DNA of 64,000 nt. It comes from Sphagnum magellanicum. Lineage: Eukaryota; Streptophyta; Sphagnopsida; Sphagnales; Sphagnaceae. The position numbers were made by a program, and so were the translations under genes. Shown here piece by piece: positions 1-13,200 of this stretch (position 1 is the stretch's first letter; every line of letters begins with the position of its first letter). A model generated the notes under the pieces. The model saw only the letters and a list, made by a program, of their open reading frames with translations, was not told where the DNA came from and made no database searches. The DNA lies in assembly GCA_021904315.1 (NCBI GenBank), contig CM038913.1, forward strand, positions 8,803,958 through 8,867,957. The letters run 5' to 3'.

Positions 1-3000
1 GGAGCTTGGAGGTTGCCAAATGCCCATTTAGTTCATTGTTGCAAATTGTTCAACAAGTTTGTTAGACTTTAGTGTTACTTATCACCAGCCATCAATAAAA
101 GCAAAAGCCATTCAAACTCAATAGTCATCTATTAGACTAAATGGCGATAGGCTTTGAAGCTTGAGCCTTGAAAGTTCTAAAATCTAGCAAGTTACATGTA
201 GCAAGCTTCATGCTTCAAAGTTCCTTTGCAAGCTTTAAGTTACATAAAACCTTTTATTTTCACAATAGTGAATGGTTTGGAAAGTGCAATGTGCATACCG
301 ATATTCAACTCTTGTAGTAAGCAATAAAATTCAAAGAAGAAAATATCTTAAAACCTTCTTAAAATTTATAGATGGAAAAATTCACCTCCTTTTACATGTT
401 GCCTTCATTGCTAAAGGTGATGGAAGGTGATGAAAAGTTTTAAAAGAAGATCACAAATTGATGGTTACAACTTCCTTTACATAGTATTTATCTTTGGTGA
501 AACCCTCTTCTACCATTGTGATGGCTAGCTACAATGGTAGCTTCTAATCATGACAATGGTTACTAACCTTTGTGATGCTTCAAGTCATGGGCCAAAAGTA
601 GCTAACCTTAATCAACATTTGTGGATTACATAGGAGATCAATGGCCTAAGATTTATGTGAATTTTGTATTTTTTAAGGCCTAGATTTAAGGAAGGGCTTT
701 GAAATGCATTTCTTTTAATTGAAGAAAAAAAAAATTCCAAAAGAAAACACCACTCAAGAGAAGAAGAATGTGATGTAATATAATAGAAAATTTAAACACC
801 ATTAAAAATTAGCCCAAATTCCTGAAATTTTGAAATTTAAAGAATTAATCCTTAAATTTTGGCATTTCAACAAGTAATTTCTAAAATATTAAACACTTTT
901 TTAAAATGATGAAATTTTAATTCTTTCTAGACCTAAAAAAATACTATGGTATTTTTAATATTATTATTTTTGTTTATATATAGACATGGTTAAAAACCTA
1001 TTCTTGGATATTCAAATAACAACAACCACTTGACAATACTAATGATGGAGGTGGTTGGCTGAATGATGTGGCAAAAAAAAAAAACTTAGAATTGAAAAAA
1101 TGTAGGAAGGGCACATATATGACTAACAAGTGAGAAACAAAATCACCTCCAACTTGTCCATCACATAACATGACAATTTTCACAACAAACATAAACATTG
1201 GTTTCAACATAAGGGTGTGAAGGAATGCTTTAAAAATGCAACATTGTACTGGTTTGGCTTTCATGCAATTTAAGAATAAGTACATGTAAAGTTTGCCAAC
1301 CAAGTGTGAAAAAGGGCTTCAAATTGAAAGTTTCTTGTTTTTCAAAAGGGTTCTAAATTTTCTTCTAACACATGGAAAAAATAAATAAATTTTTTAAATT
1401 GAAAAGCAATGATGGATAATCAATCCTTCAATTCCATGGGCAAGAGTAAAAAGGTTTTTCCCAAAAAATCTCAATCTTGAAATGTAATAGGGTTTACGTA
1501 GAGGGCTTCAAACCTATTTTATTTGATCCATGTAATTCATAACTTGAGAAGAATTTGTAGGAGAATGTAAAGAAAACTCTCAAATGAGTTGTTTTGTTGG
1601 CTTTAGCCATAGGAAAGAGGCTATGCATGGGTGTAGGATTTGTGCATAAAATCTTAGGTCAAAGTTTACCCAATGTGTGAGTGACATTTGGAATATTATT
1701 TGTGCATGTGATGGATGGGCATGTTCTATAAAAGTGCATGCATCTAGATGAGAAGTTCTAGATCCAAGACATAGGAAGATTTTAGTTTGAACTTACCATG
1801 AAGGGCATTGTGTGATGAGTTATTTGTTCAACTTGCATCAAGATTCCATTGGAGATACCTAATGCTGATAAAGCATATGCAACCAATATGGGCATGTTAT
1901 GAAAGTAGGACATAGTTGATAGATAAAAAAACAATTTGAAATAGTGTTTATATGAAAGGAATAACTCTTATGTGAGAAGAAGGTAGGGAGATTATGACCA
2001 TAGCCACAATCCACCCTCATTCATCTTGAATGATCCCAAAAAATTGTGAAATGTGAAATTTATGGAATAGAGACTCATGCTTTTCTATTGACCAAGTAAG
2101 TAGATTTTTTTGTTTGTTAATCCTTGAGTTTGTTCAAAACAATTGCTAAAATCATCAAAATTTTGAATTGTAAATGACTTTGAAAAAATAACACATAGTT
2201 ATTAAAGAAAATAAATGTCATGGAAGAGATGAGCTACATAGGTATGCATCCATATTGAGGGAAGATCTTATATATATATGAGTTAAATAACTTGATCCAA
2301 CTTCCCAAATCCTATTTTTCATGCTCTATCTATATATATATATAATTGAAGGATTTTCACTATCACAAGAGATTTGACCTCTCACCAATGCTGAACAAAA
2401 ATAAACTTTGAAATTGCACACATGATGTCCACCACATGTTAAACATTTTAATTTTTATGTATTTGTGGTCTATTTATAAAAAATTATAAGATGGCATGAA
2501 AAATATGTCATATGCCATGATATGAAAAGAATAATTTCAAAAGTAATACTTTAGATCTTTAATGTACACCATACATCAAAGTTGTATGGAAGAAAAAGTG
2601 GTTGTCAATGAACCTTGTCAAATAAAAACACTTGTTGCTCATAAAGCTTCATTTTGAAGATCCATCTGTATTTTAACTTCAATTAACATAGACAATATTT
2701 TTCCTCCATAGTCACCAAAGAGGAAGACTAGTTTTTGGTGGTGAAAGTTATTCCAATATCTTGTTAAACGATGAAACATTGGAGTTTTGATTTGATAATT
2801 TCTTTTTTTACCCAAATACTATCATTAATTACATTCATTGAACCTACTTTTTATAATGAAGTTTTAAGATTAAATATCCTTAATAGTTTAAACCATCCAT
2901 TTTGTAAGGAAGATGTCTATTGAGAATTGAGGGGAATGCTATGATGACAAGAGCCAAAGCTCTCACTTGGTTCATCTCTTCCCTTTGCCAAGGTTTTGGC

Positions 3001-3264
3001 TCTTCCTTTTAACGCTTGAAGTTATGCTAACACTAAGCTCACTTGTTGGTTCCCTATGGTTCCATATGGTCCCATATGATCCCCTAGTTCCCACGAGAAT
3101 TGACCCCTTCGCGTCCCTTCTCTATTCATGCAAATTTGTTTTCAGGGGATCTAGGTTACACATGCATTGTGCTTAGCACCATGCAAATTTCATGTTGATT
3201 TGAAACTGTTTGATTTATCAGAGTTAAGATAGAGGAACTAATTTGTGGGGTCCTGACTCCTGAC
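1..3264. other. AT-rich non-coding stretch, no gene seen
   Basis: Only short, compositionally random open frames are present; none shows a domain, a plausible splice structure or an amino-acid bias like real protein. Short TA runs lie near 2270 and 2330. I see no repeat shared with the rest of the window. Confidence 0.6.
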
Positions 3265-3886
3265 GAATGTTGGGCAGTTCTCTCCTTTTTACCAAAACAA
3301 CTAGTGGGTAAGGGTTGCATATCCGGAACCTTCATTGGCGGTTCTCAAAAAATCAAAGAACCAGGTTTGTTGGGATCCAACAATTAAACCAAACTGGGGT
3401 TCTCACTTTGAATTTTTTGGGAGAACCTGACCTATTTGTGAGAGGCAACTACGGCAGGTCTTTGTAAAACCCAAACCCATTGTAAAACATGTGGAGAAGG
3501 GTGGGTTGTATGAAGGGCAGCCGGGTCTTCTATGGTCATTTTTGATGAATTGGATCATCAACTAGCCTCTGTTTGTTGTATTATGGATAAAGGTATGGTA
3601 GGATTTGTTAGTTATAGGACTTGAGAATTTTAGGCCTGTAAGTGAATGAATGTGTCGATTGAATGTCATAGCTCATCCTAAAAATATAATATATGTGCAA
3701 TTTTTAGCAATTTCATACTCAAGTTCGAAATTATGGTAGTTCTTTGACCCATTTCATACCCATGACCATATGTTTAATAATTTTCAAAAGTTTGAAATAC
3801 CCATGATCAATGGTTCTCTAATTCTCTAAGCGTCAAAGAACCTGAACAGGAGGTTCCATCTCAAATGTGAGAACCGCCCAATAGTG
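3265..3886. mobile_element. Family A non-autonomous hAT-like element, copy 1 (622 bp)
   Basis: The two ends are imperfect inverted repeats. The left begins GAATGTTGGGCAGTTCTC and the right, read inward on the other strand, begins CACTATTGGGCGGTTCTC, so 14 of 18 bases match. The flanks are CTCCTGAC (3257-3264) and GTCCCGAC (3887-3894), 6 of 8 identical, the length expected of a hAT target-site duplication. The inside is rich in GAACC/GGTTC words, shared with the copies near 6.8, 19.4, 33.2 and 58.5 kb, and codes for nothing. Known: hAT elements make 8-bp duplications and have short TIRs. Inferred: this is a deletion derivative or MITE-like hAT element. Confidence 0.6.
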
Positions 3887-5112
3887 GTCCCGACCACTCC
3901 AAATCATTGCCATGTTGTTGTCCAAATCAACAAAGGGAGTGGGGACCTTGGAAGGTGTGTGCCTCAAGGACTAGAATTTTGTTTTCTAGACAAGACTAGG
4001 ATTGGAGACATCTTGCTGAGAGTAAAAGGGATCAAAACATTCTTGCCACATTTTGTCTCCAACCCCAAAGACATCAAAGATTTACCAAAAATGCACAACT
4101 TTTCATATTACTTTTGTGTTTCTTTAATTATTTGCAAACAAACCTTCACTAGGAAAAAAAAAACAGTGTCGCAAGAGACATTGAAGATATAGTTTGCAAA
4201 CCCAAAAAACATGCACAATCAATGATTTTTTCTGGACAATTTTGTTTCATTTGTGTGTATGTGTGTGTGAAAGATAGAGAGCGAGAGAGAACGCATGGGA
4301 AAATTGTGGAAAACTGTGTTTTTTCTTGTAGATTCCTCTAATTTTGCTATTTTTTGGGGGAAATTTTCTCTGTCACAAAATTGAAAAGAGAATACATGTC
4401 ACACACAATTTATTTTTCCAAATATTTGCCATAAATCATCCCCAAAGACATTGAAGATATAGTTTGAAGACCCAAGAAAACATGCACAGTTCACAACACT
4501 TGCTATATTTATTATTTCCCAATTCTTCCCTAAGGAACCGTTATTCATATGTGCAATTCTGTGAATCCCTGTGAATCAATTATCTGAAAACAAAAGGTCT
4601 ATGCTCGGATGGACGGACAGTTTTGTGGCCCTTCCAAAGCTGACGTATAGTAAGAAGATACCATATTCGACAGCTGTGTTCACCTTTAAATTATTGGAAA
4701 TTTTATTTTGTCTTGTGCAAAATTTGAGGTCAATTTGCTACTGGGACATGGTGGATGGTGGTTGCCACCCCAAGAAAAAGAAAAGGAAAAAAAGACCCCC
4801 CAAAAAAGATCCCTTCTCAAAGCCATTCTAGCCTTGTTCATTCTTTTAAAATTCTTCATTGAGTACCTTCACTAAGCAGCCTTTTAAAAGTTTATAGACA
4901 ATTCACTTTGGCACCATAGTGGGAAAAAAGGAAAAAAAGAAAAAAAAAAAGGAAAAGAGAAGAAAAGAAAAGAAAGCCTTATAGTGTTTGACACATGACA
5001 GTACAGTCCTAGCCTTTTTTTTTGGTAGTGTATTCAGATACTATGTTATGGGATAAAATATTTCACCCAATTCATGTGTTCCTAGGACTATGATTTTTGT
5101 GAAGCTTGCCTA
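3887..5112. other. Non-coding stretch with short direct repeats
   Basis: No credible gene. The segment 4176-4217 recurs at 4446-4488 with few differences (shared core AGACATTGAAGATATAGTTT, then a CCCAA..AACATGCACA part), and a weaker third echo lies near 4062-4098. A purine tract of A-runs broken by G lies at about 4920-4980. Confidence 0.5.
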
Positions 5113-5360
5113 CCCCCCCCCCCCCCCCCCCCCCTCCATTAGCTTTACAAAATTTGCAAAGCCCGCTTCGTGGTCATCTAACTGTAGCACAGTTGTGATC
5201 TTTACTGGAATGGGGCACACATGCACTGTAGCTCAGGGGCATTTACCTGGCCTGTAACCCCTACAAATTGAGTTTAAAGTGCAAAACATCTCTGTTTGTA
5301 AGGCTATGATCATTGGGTCCTCTTCTTGTGAAAAAGTTAAAGTTTGGGGGGGGGGGGGGG
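5113..5360. repeat. Homopolymer runs: C22 and G15
   Basis: A run of 22 C lies at 5113-5134 and a run of 15 G at 5346-5360. Another G/C-tract-rich patch lies at 5865-5935. These tracts are prone to replication slippage and to length error in assemblies. No gene overlaps them. Confidence 0.9.
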
Positions 5361-5744
5361 ACGGGCTTAGGGGGGGCACTAATTCTTTTAGAAGGCCCCA
5401 TTTTATGTTCGTTTGTCCACCATTTTGACAACACATGATGACACAAAAGGTTAAAAGAGGAGGCCATTAAGGTGTCCATGGCCATGGCACTGATAGGAGG
5501 ACTTTGAAAAAGGTCATCCAAATTAAAAAACATAGACCAACCGAATGATTTTGGGCCAGGTTCAATACTGAGTAATTAGTTATTGTACTTGCAAAAATTG
5601 GAAATTTTGGAAGCAAACTCACCAAAATCACATTGTCTCTCTCTCTCACTTTGGGATCTTTTTGGGGTCTTTTAGCTATTCAAAAGCCTGAACTTTCTGA
5701 GTGAGAAAGGGCAGCCGTGGCCCATCCCCTTCTTGAGAAAATAT

Positions 5745-5787
5745 GTGCCCTCCAAATACACTAAGAAATTTCTTCAAGTGCTTTACC
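5745..5787. repeat. Short dispersed repeat (family D), copy 1
   Basis: This 43-bp stretch, starting GTGCCCTCCAAATAC, recurs almost unchanged at 63693-63734. Similarity stops at both sides, so it is the remnant of a dispersed repeat whose type cannot be told. Confidence 0.55.
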
Positions 5788-6813
5788 TTACAAATACCTA
5801 TGAATCGATTACCCATTGATAACTTAGGTAAGCTCTTGTACTCCTTTTTTTATAATAAAATTTTGGGAGGGGGGGCGGGGAATGGAGCCCCACACGCCAC
5901 CACCAACTAACCCCCCCCTCCCCCAACCCCCCAAACACGAAAATACCTTTGCATTCCCCAAAGATACCTTCCTTTAGGAAGTGAACTGATGACATAATTT
6001 GAAGGGACCACATGGGCCATGCTGTTGTTGCCTGACACTCACTCTCATGTCTTCAACCATTTTTATCCGGTCCCCCAACAAACAAACACTTTGAACAAAT
6101 AAATACACCCCCTAAAAAGAGCTGGATGGCCCTCTAGCAAAATATTCCATGCCATCAAACCCAATTCACTATCTTCTTCATGATTAGGTTAGGAGCTAGG
6201 ACTTTCAGTGTATGATTTTGAAATCTCTCAACATAAAGGTAATTGGTCAAATTTAAATATTTTAAATTAGTATTACCTATTAGCAATAGCAATAAACAGG
6301 ATACAATATTTCAGTGTGATTGGCAGACTTTGGGTAGGTATTTAATTTTTTTAGAAAACAATTCTTGACTTGGTGTAACCCAGCATCCTCGCTCTTTCTC
6401 TCCCATTCATTGATATATATATTTTTTTTATTTTATTTTATTTATTTTGAATTTTTTTCCCTGGGGTTGCTTTTGGTTTTGTTTTTGTATTTTGTTGTAA
6501 TTGGATAGATACTGGTATAGGTGGATCATGATGTGTTTTGGGGAAGTGTTCCAGGTTTTCAGAAGTAGCTTTAGGTTATTGCTGAATTTCAGTGTGCCAA
6601 GCCGACATTAGCCCTGCAATTGGGGCTCTAAAACCTTAAAAGTCACCTTGTAAGGAGTTGTGGGCCCAAGGTTTGTCGTGGGTGTGGGGTAGGCTTGTCC
6701 CCCCATCCCCACACTTCCCAAAATCAAATCCTTAAAGAACCATGTCAACCACCACCATGCTTTGTTGAAAGAAAAAATAAACCTTTGCTTTGAGAATCTG
6801 GTAACCTTCCAAC

Positions 6814-7170
6814 CAGTGTTGGGCCCCTTTCTTTTACCTTTATGAAGAACCTCCGGTTCCGGTTCTTCTAAAAACTTGGAACAGGTCTCTCAGTTCCAGT
6901 TCTGGTTCCAGACATGTATGGCCGGACCTAGCAATCCAGTTCTGGGCCCCGTTCTTCACAAAACATTTCTGGTTTTGACTTGGGGCTTTCGAAAATCAGT
7001 CCTGCTTTGGGTCCGGTTCTTACCAACCTGCACTTGTACTGGTGGATAACCACTGGTCAATCTCCGGTTCTAGTCACATTTAATTTTTTGACAATTAAAT
7101 TTGTCTCACAGTTTGAGCTCCATACGAACATACATAGTTGGGAACTTGGTTCCAGTGTAACCAAAAAGAA
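6814..7170 (-). mobile_element. Family A hAT-like element, copy 2, partial
   Basis: It opens with CAGTGTTGGGC, the family A terminus, followed by CTTTTACCTTTATGAAGAACC. Read on the other strand this matches the ends at 19.6 kb and 58.48 kb. The body has the same GGTTCCGGTTCT-type words. No matching right end is clear before the gypsy fossil starts at 7174, so it is probably truncated. Confidence 0.5.
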
Positions 7171-7173
7171 GAG

Positions 7174-7462
7174 CGTCTAAAGAAAGTCTCTTGGGCACAT
7201 AAGACTCACAGTTGAGATACAAATCTTGTGAACCAATTCAACTTAATTCTTTGAAACTGCCAACCTGGCACTCCTAGAATCTTTTGGTGCTATTATCCTA
7301 TTAGAACAAAATTCAGCATTCCAATGTGAATCTCCAATTGGCACATACCTAGTAGTCTCTTCTAACTTATTATAGTGATAGCATTTAGTTTGTTGTTAGG
7401 AACAAATCCACACATCATGAGTCCAAAATCTAATGAGGTGTGGCTTGAGGTCAAAACCCTCA
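7174..7462 (-). repeat. 3' LTR of the old gypsy fossil
   Basis: 289 bp, the same length as the right-hand LTR, with about 9% substitutions, mostly transitions. The end ...CCCTCA gives the usual CA terminus in this orientation. Confidence 0.85.
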
Positions 7463-8719
7463 GTGTTTAGTTAGTCCATATGAGCTGCTAACCTTCTTTC
7501 TAGAAATGCAACAATCCAAAAGAACATTTGGCCCAATCTTAGAAACATCATGAGTTTTAAATGTGAATCAAAGTATGAGTGACGCATACCAGGTTGACTT
7601 ACAACCATTCAAGAAAAACAATTTTTTGTGCATAAATGGGCCATGGATAGATTACTATTAACTTCCCACTTTTGTTCCTCATTATTTTCGTTCTACCCAA
7701 CCCAAGGACACCCCACTGAGGCTTTTAGCACTCACTCAAATATCTGCCCTACTAATTGGATTAAAGAGAGGTTCAACCAAGGTCCTCATGCATATGTATC
7801 CCTCTATATGCTCCTATCTTTCTCGGACTTCTTCTGTTTGTCATCAACCTTCAGCATCAACCCCTTATAGAATCTAGTATTAACAATAACATATGTCCTA
7901 CCATAGTGTAGTCATTGGCGTAACGGAAATAAAAAAAATAACAAGTACAAATCTCAACAACCTCCACCTATCCTCTTTTGAAACAAGATCAAGAAAACAG
8001 ACAGACCTATCGCATTACTTTTGAATTCTCCTTCTTATGTTGTCATGCACCATCCTACTTCCACACCTCCATTGAATGTTGCAGCTTCTTTAGCCATCCA
8101 TTACTTATTGTCGATTTGTTCCACATAATACACAAATAAACAAAGTTTCCTACCAAATCTCATAGGTCTCCTTGAAACAGTCATTACAGCTGTTGAAAAA
8201 CAATGACGAAATAATTTTTGCCGTTAGCACGCAAAAAGTTGATGGCCACTCAAAACAAAACCAAAACCCTAAAAACTTGTTGTGTTCACATGAAAGAAAT
8301 ATCCAATTGACTTCTTGTTCGGTCACATATGTAACCCTTCCCTTCCTTAAAAAGTTAAGTCCCTCAATTTCTTTAGTCTTGTAGAACATGATAGATCTGT
8401 AGATCCCTACGTGATCTTTCCCACTGATGCCCATCAACATCTTTAATGATGCATACCCTGCTACCTTCTTCAAAATCAAAATTTCCATTCCCATATCTAT
8501 TTCCAATAAACTAGTATGGACCCTCCTAACTCAAAGTTAAAGTTTTTTTCTTCCCTTGTTTTTTCATTTTAACCATTGTCTATCCAACAACCAATCCTTC
8601 AAAGGTCTGCTTCCCTTTTCTAGTGGCATAGGTCTTATTTTGCTTCTTTTGAACTTGTTCTACATTGAGCAAAACATTTGTAGGGATGCTTGTTATCAGC
8701 TTCATCTTTTGGAGAAATT

Positions 8720-9400
8720 ACTCTACAATAGTTTCTACATCAACAGGGTCATCAATCACAGTCAGGGAATGTAGGTAATTATCAGCCTTAAGGCGTGGTG
8801 TGTGCCCAGTCATTATCATAAAAGGAAAAAACTTAATGTTTGCCGGAATCTCGCATCTATATCCAAAAATGACTTTGGATAGTTGCTCATCCCAATAGTC
8901 CACATTTTTTGGTGTTGCAGAAAACACTATGATGCCATGCTTAATAATCTTGATCAGACATTCAACCATCCCATTACACTGTGGCCATTGACATGTTGTG
9001 TGTTGATGGTGGATATCATAGTCCTTACACATGACATCAAACTATGCTGCCCACTCCTTTCCATTATCAGTCAACACAAACTTGGGGATTCTATATTTAC
9101 ATATTATATCATCTTCTAGAAATTGGGCTACTATCTTAGCACCACGATCAACAACCATTTTTGCTTCGCACCACTTTGAGTAATGATCGATGGCAACCAA
9201 TATATATTTGTTTCCTGATTTGGTTTCAAGTAATGGTCTTGAAGTGTCCATAACAACCCTATAAAATAGTTCACAAATAGGTATATTCTTCAACTTTTCA
9301 TCTTTAGAGCGAATGCTGCCCACCTTTCTCACCATCTGGCATTGCTAGCACATCTTTACAACTATTTTTACATCTTTTGTCCTATTATGCTAGAAGTATT
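8720..9400 (-). mobile_element. Integrase region of the old gypsy fossil
   Basis: Minus-strand translation gives VAIDHYSKWCEAKMV and FVLTDNGKEW, the first two acidic blocks of a Ty3/gypsy integrase core, followed by a stretch like the CQWPQCNGMVE block around the third acidic residue. Part of a decayed element. Confidence 0.8.
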
Positions 9401-10149
9401 TCCTGTAGATTTCAGCCAATGTCCTTTGTTCTCCAAAATGCCCCAAGTCCTCATGCATTTGGATTATCAATCCCATTCTTTCCTCTAGTTTAGGCACAAA
9501 CAACCCTTTGAAGTACAACCTTTGATCTTGCTAATGATAATTCATTATTCTCTTCCTTGTTCTCTTGCACTCCTCAAGATCAACTATGTCTAGCAATGTG
9601 TCTTCATGCAACAACTTCATGCAAGTTATGTCCTTCCAAATGTCACTATCCCTTGTGTCCATCCAACATTTCTCCTCCTCATCAGAGTCTATGTGAACCA
9701 AATCGTGCTCATCAAATTCAAGCAATTCTTGAACTACCAATACCAACTCCAATTGCTATTGTTTGTCATAGTATTGAGGTAACTTTCTTTTGAGTCCTTG
9801 TTTCCCATTAGTATCCTTCAAAATCTCACCTCCTTTAGTGTCTACCACTTCAATTTCCTCCACATGCAAAACAAACTCCTTATGTTTATAAGAGTCATAT
9901 GTTAGTAAGAGTCTAACGACAAGGTCCCACTACCTTCTCAAGCTTGCCTTTTTTTTGTGACAAGATGGCTCCAACACCTTTCGGTGACCAATCAACATCA
10001 AGGCAAAATTCTTTTTTGAAATTAGGTCATATAAACACAGGTGCATTAACAAGTGCCCCTTTTAGAGCTTCAAATGCTTGTTGACATCCCAAATCCCATA
10101 CAAGTCAACATCCCTTTTTGTCAACTCAAACGATGGAGCAGCCGGTTGT

Positions 10150-10950
10150 GAATAACCTCAAACATAATTTTGGTAATACCTAATTAGGCCCAAAAAAGAC
10201 TTGATGTTGGTGATTGTCTTTGGTTCGGGGAAACGCATAATTGAATCAATCTTACCAGGGTTTGGTTTGGTACCTTCGTTGCTAACCACATGACCCAGAA
10301 AGGTGATACTTCTACCAACAAAATAGCACTTATTCGAGTTCAACTTCACCTCCCTAAGTTTGAGGAACACAGTACTCAAATGTTGAAGATGTTCTTCTCA
10401 ATTCTCACTGTGCACATTTAAATCATCAACAAATACTTTCAAAAATTTGTCACCCAACTCTTAAATTTTTTTTAACATTGTCCTGGTAAAAATGCTCATT
10501 GTTCTTTTAAGACTAAACAACATGATCGTCTAGTCATATAATCCAGTCTTAGTGATCAATACCTTTTTCTTCATATCTTCAAATGCCATTCAAATTTGCC
10601 AGAAACTAAATTGCAAATCCAATGCAATGAACCAAATGGATTTTCCCAGCTAGGTGATCAGATCGTCAACAAGAGGCATTGGGAACAAGTCCCGACAGGT
10701 CTGCATGTTGAGTGGTTGATAATCTCCACAGAAATGCCTACTCCCATCCTTTTTGATTAGCAGAGTGATGCGACATGCATACTTAGAGTTGTTAAATTTC
10801 ATCTTGCCCAAATCCACTAAAATATCAATTTGTCTTTTTACTTCTGCCTCCTCCCAGTAGGACAATTGACCAAAGGATATTTTGCAAGGTGGGAACCTCT
10901 GTGTATCCACAGCATGCTCTCCAATGGTGTAACAACCAAGTTCACCTTTG
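10150..10950 (-). mobile_element. Reverse transcriptase region of the old gypsy fossil
   Basis: Minus-strand translation shows KKDGSRHFCGDYQPLN, near the standard fingers/palm motif, and downstream SFLGLIRYYQNYV, the typical thumb/connection motif of gypsy reverse transcriptase. Decayed. Confidence 0.82.
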
Positions 10951-11669
10951 TTCTAGATGAAAACATATTGGTAACACTCCAGCACCTTCCACAGTTATTG
11001 TTTTTTTTCTTTATGCAAGTTAGGATCAACCCAGATTTTTTGACATATTTCCTTCCATCTTGTACTTTCTTCATTAATGTCAAATGTTATCAACTTGTTG
11101 TAGGAATCGTTGTGGACATCACCGCCTTCTGTTTTATGAATTTATAACAACACTGGAATCTTTTCACAATTTGAAAACTTAAACATGGCTTGTCTTTTTT
11201 TTTCTACATCAAAAACCCACTTAAGCCAATCAGCATAGTCATTTGCATTTGACATTTCTTCTTCCATAAATCCATCAACCTGTTCTTGCAGTATCAGTTG
11301 CAGAATCCATTATGGTCCTTCTAACAGGACCAAATTTTCAAATTCAATACCCTAAAACTCACTTTCATCACCAATCTATTCAAATTGGTGAAACCCTTCA
11401 TCACAATGTTCACTATTATTCGTATTAGTGTATAAATCTAAAACAGGGTCATTTACTCTTTTGTGAATGATGGAATTGTGCTAATATGGAATTTTGATAG
11501 TCGAATCAGAACCATCAATGATTTGTGTGTTTTCTAAGGCAGTAGTGACATCATGCATCACAGCTTTTGAACTCATACTCTGCAGCATATTCACCATAGT
11601 TAATGGTAATACCTCCACATTGGTTCCTAAACCATGCTTCACTTGGATCAAGCCTCACTTGACATCCAT

Positions 11670-12000
11670 GATTGCACCAATTTTTATCAAAAAATCTAAT
11701 TGAAGCAGTATGTCATATTTATTAGTGTCTACAACCATAAAGGCCATGGCACATTGTACACCTCCAACTTTCACAAGTACTTCATCAATTTTCCCCATGG
11801 CCTGTGTGACAACTCTAGATGTAGTTTTGTAGGTTTCAAATCTGGTGACCAAATGCATTATGCCCAACTTTCTAACTACTACAATAGCCATAACGGACAT
11901 GGATGCTCCAATATCTATTAGTCCCTCAACCACATAGATGTTTCTTTCTATAACCAAATGGAAAGTATTGTTCCAATGTGTCTTGTTGATACAAATCCTT
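11670..12000 (-). mobile_element. Protease region of the old gypsy fossil
   Basis: Minus-strand translation contains LIDIGASMSVMAI, an aspartic protease D-x-GA active-site motif, preceded by IERNIYVVEG and followed by a LLQLDFL-type motif (cf. the ILG.dFL motif of retropepsins). Confidence 0.75.
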
Positions 12001-12299
12001 CTGATTGTTGGAGATGCTGAAATCATAAATATTTGGTTGTCTGTTGTTTTTGAATCTCGTTTGCGTCTAGCCAATTTCACTAAACTTTCAAGGTGTTCAA
12101 GTTTTCTTGGGATCATAAGAATTGTCTCCATAGGTGAAAAGGACATCTTCCCTTTAATGAAATGGGAGAGAATCTTAGACTTGACTGAAGCTTCCTTGTT
12201 TATTCCTGCCTCTTCTCTTGTAGTTTGAAGAGTTTGCACAGTTCCATTTGGTGTCACCTCAATAAGCATCCTTCTTCTAGGAACTCATGTGTAAAAGAA

Positions 12300-13200
12300 G
12301 ACATTCTTGTCTCCGCATAGCTTGTTAAGTTGTTGCATGGTAACCTCTTCATCACTCAGCAATACCTCCAAAAAATTTGATGTTCCAAAATGGGACTTCC
12401 CATCCTCAAGTTTCTTCCAACACCTATCCTTCGAATGACCTAACCTTAAACAGAAAGAACATTTTATCCCACAATTTTGTCCTATGAAACATGCCACACT
12501 TGGCACATTCGATTGTGGCCCATTTAATCTCGAACATGTGGTGGCTAAATGGTCTCCTCTTTTGCAAATTTGGCATCTTTCGAACACAGTGGAAGAAGAT
12601 GGCGCCTTTAAATTGTGCACATTCCCTTTGAAGAAATTGATAAGTGTGTTGTTCAAAGTAATGACATGTTTTTCCATCATGGTCTCTGAGACTCCTTCTT
12701 CGTGTTCCTCTTTTAGAGGTTCATATGGTGTTTTTCCAAGTTCACCCAACACTCTTTCCAATTTTGTACAACTCCCACTAATTCTTCAATATCCATAAAA
12801 GTCTTCACCATGCACAACTTCCAAATTTCTAGCCTTAATATGGCCAAAAATCTTCTTCTCTACTCAACATCTTATATCCTGCCTCTATGAAACAACTTAT
12901 CAAAATGTTCAAAGTATTTTTGAACTTTCTTCTTGGGTTCTTGTTTGATGGCATCAACTTTCATCATGATGTCATCAACATCAACATCCCCATAATTTTG
13001 TACTATTAGAGTCCGTAATTTAATCCAATTAGCAAGTGTTGGTTACAACCTCCTAAACCATTCTTTAGCCCTACCTCTCAAATTCAAGTTTGTAAATTTG
13101 AAAAGTTTGTCTTCATTCAAATCTTGGACCTTTGTAACCATAATGAGCCTTTCTGCCTAATCATTACCATCCTCATGGTCTTGCCCCCAAAACAATTCAT
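12300..13200 (-). mobile_element. Gag and zinc-knuckle region of the old gypsy fossil
   Basis: Minus-strand translation shows two CCHC-like knuckles (CQICKRGDHLATTC and CSFCLRLGHSKDRC), as in nucleocapsid. Upstream to about 13.2 kb is a lysine-rich, gag-like stretch too decayed for firm limits. Confidence 0.7.

Noticed and set aside
8150-8506. 118-codon minus-strand frame
   Set aside because: It lies within the old gypsy fossil between integrase and the 3' LTR; not a separate host gene.
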